In this document: piece by piece, positions 6,237 to 11,914 of the stretch | Numbering within the stretch: position 1 is the first letter of the stretch | Layout: every line of letters begins with the position of its first letter | DNA from: Ktedonobacterales bacterium | Lineage (GTDB): Bacteria > Chloroflexota > Ktedonobacteria > Ktedonobacterales > JACDGC01 | DNA length: 14,921 nt | Assembly (NCBI GenBank): GCA_013815535.1 | Contig: JACDGC010000027.1 | Location: forward strand, 1-14,921 | Direction of reading: 5' to 3' | Notes under the pieces: model-generated | What the model was told of the DNA's origin: nothing | The model's input: only the letters and a program-made list of their open reading frames with translations | Databases searched by the model: none | Position numbers and translations under genes: made by a program

Positions 6237-7544
6237 ATGGAACGCGAAAGACAACATTTACCACAGGTCGTCATCGTTGGGGCAGGCTTCGGTGGGTTGG
6301 AGGCCGCCCGCCATCTGCGCGCCGCGCCGGTCGCGGTGACGGTGATCGACCGCAGCAATCATCATCTGTTTCAGCCGCTGCTCTATCAAGTGGCGACTGC
6401 GGGGCTTTCACCCGCTGAAATCAGCGCGCCCATCCGCGCCGTGCTGCGAGGCCAGCGCAACGCGGAGGTCTTTTTAGCCGAGGTGACAGCCATCGACACG
6501 GCCAACCAAGAGGTGCTATTAGGGGACCGCCGTGTGCCATATGATTACCTGATCCTGGCGACGGGGGCACGCCACAGCTATTTCGGTCATGACGAATGGG
6601 AAGAATATGCCCCAGGCTTGAAGTCGATTCAAGATGCCACGACCCTGCGCAGTAAGATACTGCGAGCGTTCGAGGCGGCGGAGTTGACGGAGGACCCAGC
6701 GGAACGCGCGGCGCTGCTGACCTTCGTCATCGTGGGGGGTGGGCCAACAGGCGTGGAAATGGCCGGGGCCATCGCAGAACTCGCCCATGTGGCGCTGAAA
6801 CGCGACTTCCGGCGCATCGATCCCACGCAGGCCCGCATCGTGTTGGTCGAGGGATTGGCGCATTTGGTGCCTGCCTTCCCCACCGCATTGGCTGAAAAAA
6901 CCCGCGATCACCTCGCGCACCTGGGCGTCGAAGTCTGCACCGATACGATGGTGCAAGAGATCGACGCGGCGGGGGTGCTGATGAATGGCGAGCGCATTGC
7001 CGCACGCACGGTCATCTGGGCGGCGGGGGTGCGCGCCTCAGCAGCGGGAAACTGGCTGGGTGTGCCCACCGACCGCGCGAACCGCGTGCTGGTGTTGCCA
7101 GACCTGAGCGTGCCTGGCCAGCCGCACATCTTCGTCATTGGCGACACCGCCCATGCCGAGCAAGAGGGCGAGCCGCTGCCCGGTGTGGCCCAGGTAGCCC
7201 TGCAACAGGGTCGCTATGCCGCCGGGGTCATCTGCGGTCGGCTGACAGGGCAGACGGACCCGCCCCCCTTCCGCTACCACGACAAGGGGAACATGGCGAC
7301 GGTGGGGCGGGCCTTCGCCATCGTGGATACGCGGCGGCTGCACATCAGCGGCTTCTTTGCGTGGGTGCTGTGGCTGGCGGTGCATATCACCTTCTTGATC
7401 GACTTTCGCAACCGTGTCGCCGTCCTTTTTCAGTGGGCCTGGGCCTATTGCACCTATCAACGCAGTGCCCGCCTGATCGTGGAAGACAATATGGATGAAG
7501 CGCCCACCCCCGTTGCGATGACAGAACACAGCGCCGAGCGGTGA
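6237..7544 (+). CDS. ndh: Type II NADH dehydrogenase (NDH-2), FAD-dependent
   Basis: A 435-residue single-subunit NADH:quinone oxidoreductase that passes electrons from NADH through FAD to membrane quinone without pumping protons. The FAD-binding Rossmann motif VVIVGAGFGG (11-20), the NAD-binding motif FVIVGGGPTGVEMAG (163-177), IFVIGD (298-303) and the quinone-site stretch AQVALQQGRYA (318-328) are all in place. The C-terminal part (about 370-413) has the hydrophobic/amphipathic helices that seat the enzyme on the membrane, ending in the usual FRNRVAVLFQWAWAY pattern. The start at 6237 is chosen for its AGGAGGTG site. Transcription probably begins near 6186 and ends at the hairpin at 7563-7587. 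The gene stands alone, divergent from the beta-propeller gene. Confidence 0.94.
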   Translation: MERERQHLPQVVIVGAGFGGLEAARHLRAAPVAVTVIDRSNHHLFQPLLYQVATAGLSPAEISAPIRAVLRGQRNAEVFLAEVTAIDTANQEVLLGDRRVPYDYLILATGARHSYFGHDEWEEYAPGLKSIQDATTLRSKILRAFEAAELTEDPAERAALLTFVIVGGGPTGVEMAGAIAELAHVALKRDFRRIDPTQARIVLVEGLAHLVPAFPTALAEKTRDHLAHLGVEVCTDTMVQEIDAAGVLMNGERIAARTVIWAAGVRASAAGNWLGVPTDRANRVLVLPDLSVPGQPHIFVIGDTAHAEQEGEPLPGVAQVALQQGRYAAGVICGRLTGQTDPPPFRYHDKGNMATVGRAFAIVDTRRLHISGFFAWVLWLAVHITFLIDFRNRVAVLFQWAWAYCTYQRSARLIVEDNMDEAPTPVAMTEHSAER

Positions 7545-7562
7545 AGGCGCCAACTTGCGGGG

Positions 7563-7590
7563 GGGGGTGGCCATTCGTGCCACCCCCTTT
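7563..7590 (+). terminator. GC-rich hairpin terminator after ndh
   Basis: GGGGGTGGC (7563-7571) pairs perfectly with GCCACCCCC (7579-7587) across a 7-base loop and is followed by TTTCGATTT. It lies 19 bases after the ndh stop and 11 before the end of the leftward small ORF, so it may serve both converging transcripts. The T-tract is short. The left arm continues a run of nine G (7559-7567). Confidence 0.65.
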
Positions 7591-7597
7591 CGATTTG

Positions 7598-7762
7598 CTA
7601 CTTCCCAAAGTGTTTGTCGAGCTCATACGCGGCAACGGCACCCAAGCCAGCCGCGATGATGGGATGGTTACGAATCTCGCCCAGGATGCCCGGATTCTTT
7701 TGCTGCACTTCACGATTGAGGCTTACAGTGCCCTGAGGGCTGGCTCTTCCGTATGGTGGCAT
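7598..7762 (-). CDS. Putative 54-residue small protein
   Basis: A leftward ORF with an ATG at 7762, an in-frame TAG two codons upstream, and a TAG stop at 7598-7600. It reads as a polar N-terminal half (MPPYGRASPQGTVSLNREVQ), then GILGEIRNHP, a short hydrophobic, glycine/alanine-rich segment (IIAAGLGAVAAYEL) and a charged end (DKHFGK). This ordered composition looks like a real small protein, perhaps membrane-associated; I do not recognise the family. Support: it fills an otherwise empty gap of about 280 bases, it ends just beside a hairpin, and it is divergent from the dehydrogenase gene. Against: no clear Shine-Dalgarno precedes the ATG. Function unknown. Confidence 0.5.
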   Translation of the reverse strand: MPPYGRASPQGTVSLNREVQQKNPGILGEIRNHPIIAAGLGAVAAYELDKHFGK

Positions 7763-7811
7763 TGTCTATGCGTGGGTAGCGCTCCATCCCACCATATTGT
7801 TAGAGCAAGAG

Positions 7812-7817
7812 AAGGAG
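7812..7817 (+). promoter_or_regulatory. Ribosome binding site of the zinc alcohol dehydrogenase
   Basis: AAGGAG lies 6 bases before the ATG at 7824 and rules out the upstream in-frame TTG at 7797. Confidence 0.75.
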
Positions 7818-7823
7818 CACCCC

Positions 7824-8996
7824 ATGAAAGCCCTGCGATGGCACAGCCCCCACCATGTGACGGTAGATAACGTGCCTGACCCCACCCTCCAAGAGTCACG
7901 AGATGTCATTGTTAAAGTGTCGTTGACGGCCATTTGTGGCTCAGATTTGCATTTATATGATGGCTACATCCCGGCGATGAAGTCGGGCGACATCCTCGGC
8001 CACGAATTCATGGGTGAGGTGGTCGAGGTTGGCAACGCCATCACCACCCTTAAAAAGGGCGACCGCGTGACGGTGCCCTTCGACATCGCCTGTGGCACCT
8101 GCCATTACTGCACGCATGAGCTGTTTTCGCTGTGCGACAACTCGAACCCCGACAAGAAGGTTGCTGAGGAACTCTACGGCTATTCTGGCGGTGGGCTGTT
8201 TGGCTATTCGCACATCTACGGTGGCTATGCGGGTGGGCAGGCGGAGTTCGTGCGCGTGCCCTATGCCGATGTCAGCCCCTTGATCATTCCAGCGGGCATC
8301 TCAGACGAGCAGGCACTCTTCCTGACGGATGTGTTCCCCACGGGCTATATGGCGGCGGAAAACTGCAACATTCAGCCAGATGACGTGGTGGCGGTCTTTG
8401 GCTGCGGCCCCGTGGGGCAATTCGCCATCCAGAGCGCGTATCTGCTGGGGGCCAGCCGCGTCATCGCCATCGACCGCGTGCCGGAGCGGCTGGCGATGGC
8501 GCGTGAGCTCGGCCACGCCGAAACCATCGACTATACCGAGCAAAAAGACATCGTGCAGGCCATCAAAGACGCGACGAACGGGCGCGGCCCCAACGCTGTC
8601 ATCGACGCGGTGGGGATGGAGGCGCACGGCACGGGCGTGATGGGCGCGCTCGATAAAGCCCGCCAAGTTGCCCACATCGAGTCAGATCGTCCCACCGCAC
8701 TGCGCTTGCTCATCCAGGCGTGCGGCAAAGGCGGCACGGTGTCGATCCCCGGCGTGTATGGCGGCTTCATCGACGAGATGCCGATGGGCGCGGCCTTCGC
8801 TAAGGGCCTCACCTTCAAAATGGGGCAGACCCACGTGCAGCGCTACCAGAAGAAACTGCTGCAATACATCCAAGATGGCAAGATTGATCCATCGCAGATC
8901 ATCACGCACCGTGTCGCGCTGGCGGACGGCCCCGACATGTACAAAATCTTCAAAGAAAAGAAAGATAACTGCATCAAGGTGGTGATGAAGCCGTGA
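7824..8996 (+). CDS. Zinc-dependent alcohol dehydrogenase, formaldehyde-dehydrogenase-like
   Basis: A 390-residue medium-chain dehydrogenase. Catalytic zinc ligands are visible as Cys38 (AICGSD), His60-Glu61 (LGHEF) and Asp169 (LTDVFPTGY). The structural zinc site is Cys90, Cys93, Cys96 and Cys104 (CGTCHYC...C). The NAD-binding loop is FGCGPVG (192-198), and Asp217 at the end of the next strand favours NAD over NADP. The DVFPTGY loop, the long GGYAGGQAEFVRVPYADV segment and the C-terminal length fit the glutathione-independent formaldehyde dehydrogenase/dismutase-like branch (COG1063), although the true substrate could be another alcohol or aldehyde. The ATG at 7824 has a good ribosome site. 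The TGA stop overlaps the GTG start of the following SDR gene (GTGA), so the two are likely co-translated. Confidence 0.93.
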   Translation: MKALRWHSPHHVTVDNVPDPTLQESRDVIVKVSLTAICGSDLHLYDGYIPAMKSGDILGHEFMGEVVEVGNAITTLKKGDRVTVPFDIACGTCHYCTHELFSLCDNSNPDKKVAEELYGYSGGGLFGYSHIYGGYAGGQAEFVRVPYADVSPLIIPAGISDEQALFLTDVFPTGYMAAENCNIQPDDVVAVFGCGPVGQFAIQSAYLLGASRVIAIDRVPERLAMARELGHAETIDYTEQKDIVQAIKDATNGRGPNAVIDAVGMEAHGTGVMGALDKARQVAHIESDRPTALRLLIQACGKGGTVSIPGVYGGFIDEMPMGAAFAKGLTFKMGQTHVQRYQKKLLQYIQDGKIDPSQIITHRVALADGPDMYKIFKEKKDNCIKVVMKP

Positions 8997-10063
8997 GCAA
9001 TCCCAAAGACACGAGCGGCGAGCAACGGGTGCTGGCGCTGGGTGCGGCAGGGGTGGCGGCGGGGATCGGCCTGGGCATCCTTGCGGGCAGACGAGCGGCA
9101 GCGCGCCATCTGGACTTGCATGGTAAGACGGTGTTGATAACAGGTGGCTCTCGCGGGTTGGGCCTCGCGCTGGCCCGCGAGTTTGGCGGCGCGGGGGCCA
9201 GGGTGGCACTTTGTGCCCGCGACGCCACAGAGCTTGCTGCTGCACGCGACCAGTTGCGAACCGACTTCGGCATCGATGCCTATACAACCACCTGTGACAT
9301 CGCCGACGAAGCCCAGGTGCGGCGCATGGTGGAAGAGGTGACCGCGCACTTTGGCCAGATTGATGTGCTGGTGAATAACGCGGGCATCATCACCGCCGGG
9401 CCATTTGCCGCCCAGAATCTGGATGATTTCAAGCAAGTGATGGCGATCAACTTTTGGGGTCCGGTGTACGTGACGACTGCGGTGCTGCCCCAGATGCGTG
9501 AACGCAAGGCGGGGCACGTCGTCAATATCGCCTCGATTGGGGGCAAGGTCAGCGTGCCGCACCTGCTGCCCTATAGCAGCGCGAAATTTGCCCTCACCGG
9601 CTACTCCGAGGGCATCAACGCGGAACTCGCGCCGGAGGGCATCTTCGTCACAACGGTTGCGCCAGGGCTGATGCGCACTGGTTCGTACCGCAATGTGACG
9701 GTGAAGGGCCAGCATCAGGTCGAATACGCACTCTTCAGCGTGCTGGATAGTCTGCCCATCATCTCGGTGGATGTTCAGCGTGCAGCACAACAGATCGTCA
9801 CTGCCACGCAGCGTGGGCAATCCGAACTGATCGTGGGCATCACCGCACAGTTGGCGGCGAAGGCGGTCGATCTCTTCCCCAACGTGACGGCAGCGGTGCT
9901 GCAAGCGACGGCACGCGTACTGCCCGACGCGGGCGGGCCTGCGGGCCAGCAACCGAAGCTGGGCTATGAGAACGAGTCAGCCATCACACGCTCTCCCCTG
10001 ACGGCCAGCAACCAGCAGGCTGCGGATGAGTATAACGAGCACCTGCACCACACGATTCCGTAG
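8993..10063 (+). CDS. Membrane-anchored short-chain dehydrogenase/reductase (SDR)
   Basis: A 356-residue classical SDR with an additional N-terminal hydrophobic, glycine/alanine-rich segment (about residues 13-32, ALGAAGVAAGIGLGILAG) that may anchor it to the membrane. The catalytic core starts near residue 43: cofactor loop TGGSRGLG (50-57), NNAG (128-131), catalytic Ser181, and Tyr194-Lys198 in YSSAK. Arg54 in the glycine loop allows NADP binding. A tail of about 80 residues beyond the core includes another moderately hydrophobic stretch and a polar end (ADEYNEHLHHTIP). The GTG start overlaps the dehydrogenase stop by four bases. The pair may act on consecutive alcohol/ketone steps, but no substrate can be read from the sequence. 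Confidence 0.9.
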   Translation: MSNPKDTSGEQRVLALGAAGVAAGIGLGILAGRRAAARHLDLHGKTVLITGGSRGLGLALAREFGGAGARVALCARDATELAAARDQLRTDFGIDAYTTTCDIADEAQVRRMVEEVTAHFGQIDVLVNNAGIITAGPFAAQNLDDFKQVMAINFWGPVYVTTAVLPQMRERKAGHVVNIASIGGKVSVPHLLPYSSAKFALTGYSEGINAELAPEGIFVTTVAPGLMRTGSYRNVTVKGQHQVEYALFSVLDSLPIISVDVQRAAQQIVTATQRGQSELIVGITAQLAAKAVDLFPNVTAAVLQATARVLPDAGGPAGQQPKLGYENESAITRSPLTASNQQAADEYNEHLHHTIP

Positions 10064-10102
10064 CCACAGTAACCAGGCTAGCTTATCTTCTTGACGGCGT
10101 TC

Positions 10103-10142
10103 ATTGGGCAAGGATATCGCATATGCGATACCCTTGCCCAAT
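10103..10142. repeat. 40-bp near-perfect palindrome between SDR and pentapeptide gene
   Basis: The arms pair around the centre at 10122/10123. All 20 pairs match except 10114/10131, and the central 16 bases (TATCGCATATGCGATA, 10115-10130) are fully self-complementary. There is almost no loop, and no T-run follows on the plus strand (TTGTCGTAT), so a typical terminator is less likely than an operator, a cruciform-forming site or a small mobile palindrome. It begins 40 bases after the SDR stop and ends 49 bases before the next ATG. Confidence 0.75.
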
Positions 10143-10173
10143 TGTCGTATCCTATGGGAGCAATGAATCATCC

Positions 10174-10186
10174 AAAGGAGCGCTCC
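10174..10186 (+). promoter_or_regulatory. Ribosome binding site within a small palindrome
   Basis: AAAGGAG (10174-10180) is the Shine-Dalgarno for the ATG at 10191. The bases GGAGCGCTCC (10177-10186) form a perfect 10-base palindrome covering part of it. Confidence 0.5.
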
Positions 10187-10190
10187 TGCC

Positions 10191-11351
10191 ATGACAACGG
10201 CTGTTGATAGCACCACACCCAGCACCACGCGGCAAGCAGAGTTCGCGGCGGCCTATCAGGCGAATGTGGCCGCCGGTCGGCCACCGTATTGGCATGTGCA
10301 CATCCACACGCTTGGCGAATTAGACTGGATCATGACGCAGCGCGGCTGGAGTGGCAATGTCGATGAACTCAACCAGATTCAGCGAGCGACCCAAGATGAA
10401 TATATCGTCGTAGCGGACCTGCGCGACGCGAACTTCAGCGGAGCGCAACTGGTCAATGCGAAATTGATCGGTGCTGACCTCAGCCGTGCATTCTTCCTGG
10501 GGGCTGATCTCACGGGGGCACAGTTAGTCGATAGCAATCTGAGCTATGCGCGGCTACGCATGGCGAATCTGAATGGGGCGAATTTGCAAAACGCCACGAT
10601 GACCCTTGTCCATGGGCGGCGGGCAACCTTCGCTGGAGCGAATTTGACTTTTGCATCGCTTCAGGGGGCGCGGCTTTCCCAGACGGATTTACGTGGGGCA
10701 CGGCTGGTGGGTGCTCATCTCGACGCGGCGACCATCCTCAGCGAAGCACAGTTTGATGAACGCACCCAACTGGCCGATGTCATCTGGAACGGGGCGCTGC
10801 TGACACGGATTGCCTGGGACAACGTGAAGCGCTTGGGGGATGAGGACTTCAACCTCACGCGTGGCACGAAACGTGGCGTCGTGGTGGAAGGCATCCGCAA
10901 CGCGGCACGGGCCTATAACGGGCTGGCGGGCGCGCTCAAAGAGCAGGGCCTCGCCATCCCCGCGTCGCGCTTCCGGCTGCGGGCACAGGTGCTGGAACGG
11001 CGGGCGCTCCGGAAGGATCGCCAGTACGTCAACTGGTTGGGGTCGGCGATCCTTGACGCAGTGGCGGGGTATGGTGAGCGGGCCGGGCGGGCCTTCGTGG
11101 CCTATGTGTCGATGGTGCTGGGGTTCGCGGCAGCCTATTTCTTCGTCGGGCAGGCGGCGGGGCCTGCGTTGTCTCCGCTGGGAGCCTTCATCTTCAGCAT
11201 CACATCGTTTCATGGGCGCGGGTTCTTCCCGGGCACACTCACGGCGCTGGATGGCCCCTTTCCGGCGGTGGCTGCCGCTGAGGCAGTGGTGGGCCTTTTC
11301 ATCGAACTGGTCTTCATCGCCACCTTCAGCCGCCGCTTCCTGGGGAACTGA
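10191..11351 (+). CDS. Pentapeptide-repeat protein fused to a 2TM ion-channel-like domain
   Basis: A 386-residue protein with three parts. Residues 75-210 are pentapeptide repeats of the A(D/N)LxxA type (ADLRDANFSGAQL, GADLSRAFFLGADL and so on), which fold as a right-handed square beta-helix. Residues 228-300 form a helical linker (RNAARAYNGLAGALKEQGL...RFRLRAQVLERR). Residues 300-382 hold two hydrophobic helices (YVSMVLGFAAAYFFVG and AAAEAVVGLFIELVFIAT) flanking a re-entrant-looking loop, FSITSFHGRGFFPG (335-348), in the place of the pore helix and selectivity filter of Ion_trans_2 potassium channels. The filter itself (GYG type) is replaced by HGRGFF. I infer a membrane channel or channel-like sensor with a cytoplasmic beta-helix. 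AAAGGAG lies 10 bases before the ATG. The 3' end overlaps the SnoaL-like gene by 26 bases. Confidence 0.85.
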   Translation: MTTAVDSTTPSTTRQAEFAAAYQANVAAGRPPYWHVHIHTLGELDWIMTQRGWSGNVDELNQIQRATQDEYIVVADLRDANFSGAQLVNAKLIGADLSRAFFLGADLTGAQLVDSNLSYARLRMANLNGANLQNATMTLVHGRRATFAGANLTFASLQGARLSQTDLRGARLVGAHLDAATILSEAQFDERTQLADVIWNGALLTRIAWDNVKRLGDEDFNLTRGTKRGVVVEGIRNAARAYNGLAGALKEQGLAIPASRFRLRAQVLERRALRKDRQYVNWLGSAILDAVAGYGERAGRAFVAYVSMVLGFAAAYFFVGQAAGPALSPLGAFIFSITSFHGRGFFPGTLTALDGPFPAVAAAEAVVGLFIELVFIATFSRRFLGN

Positions 11352-11841
11352 GCGTGCCTTCGCGCGTGCCAGGCTCGGGCAGTGGGACGCCCAGTGCGCC
11401 ACGGTCGAACCAGACGCGCTCGCCATCGAAGAGTTGCGCGGCAGGGTTCCAGGGAAACTGGATGATGGCGATGAAGCTGACAGCACGCCCGGTGGCGGGG
11501 ATGCCCGCCCATGGGCCACTGTGCGTGCCCCTCAAAGCGACGACCTCGATGACGCCCTGCGGCCCAATGACGATCTCTTGCAGATCGAAATGGACATCTG
11601 GGAAAGCCGCGAAGAGCGTTTCATAAAACGTGGTGGCCCCCGGATGCCCTTCCCAGCGCTCGCCCGTTGGCTGAATCTCATAGGCGCAGCTAGGGGCCAG
11701 AGTTGCCAGCAAGCCAGGGATGTCGCGCCGATCCTCGGCAATGGAGTGCCGCACCCACAGGCGGCGGATGCGCTCGTATTGTTCGGTGGTGATGCTCCAT
11801 CCCAGCCGCTCGCGGATGGTGGCAGAGGGCGTGGTGTCCAT
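11326..11841 (-). CDS. SnoaL-like / NTF2-fold protein
   Basis: A 171-residue protein with the SnoaL-like (NTF2 superfamily) pattern. An N-terminal helix (EQYERIRRLWVRHSIAEDRRDI) leads into LLATLAPSCAYEIQPTGERWEG, then a helix (GATTFYETLFAAFPD) and strands (VHFDLQEIVIG, VIEVVALRGTHSG, GRAVSFIAIIQF) that make the conical pocket. Members include polyketide cyclases, ester cyclases and many uncharacterised hydrolase-like proteins, so the reaction cannot be named. The last 20 residues are low-complexity (GTREGTLSSPGSGG) and lie over the end of the convergent pentapeptide gene. The ATG at 11841 is set by AAAGGAG 7 bases upstream. A promoter sits at 11887-11914, at the end of the histidine kinase gene. 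Confidence 0.82.
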   Translation of the reverse strand: MDTTPSATIRERLGWSITTEQYERIRRLWVRHSIAEDRRDIPGLLATLAPSCAYEIQPTGERWEGHPGATTFYETLFAAFPDVHFDLQEIVIGPQGVIEVVALRGTHSGPWAGIPATGRAVSFIAIIQFPWNPAAQLFDGERVWFDRGALGVPLPEPGTREGTLSSPGSGG

Positions 11842-11848
11842 GGGGGTG

Positions 11849-11855
11849 CTCCTTT
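11849..11855 (-). promoter_or_regulatory. Ribosome binding site of the SnoaL-like gene
   Basis: Leftward AAAGGAG lies 7 bases before the ATG at 11841 and fixes the start within a longer open frame that runs back to 12144. Confidence 0.75.
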
Positions 11856-11886
11856 GGGGCTGACCAGTTGATGTACGCGCGGCTCT

Positions 11887-11914
11887 ATTATAGCGCGTTT
11901 TCTTCCGGGGCCAA
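11887..11914 (-). promoter_or_regulatory. Promoter of the SnoaL-like gene
   Basis: Leftward: -35 TTGGCC (11909-11914), 16-base spacer, -10 TATAAT (11887-11892). It overlaps the last codons and stop of the histidine kinase gene, so the SnoaL-like gene can be expressed independently of it. Confidence 0.55.

Noticed and set aside
7559..7567. Run of nine G as a phase-variation tract
   Set aside because: It is outside any coding frame I support and forms part of a terminator stem; may also be a sequencing-sensitive homopolymer.
7770..7792. GTGGG/CCCAC inverted repeat between the small ORF and the dehydrogenase gene
   Set aside because: Only 5 paired bases with a long mismatched middle; too weak to call an operator.
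7541..7870. 109-codon rightward open frame in the ndh-adh gap
   Set aside because: It runs through the terminator hairpin and antisense to the more protein-like leftward 54-residue frame, and overlaps the start of the dehydrogenase gene.
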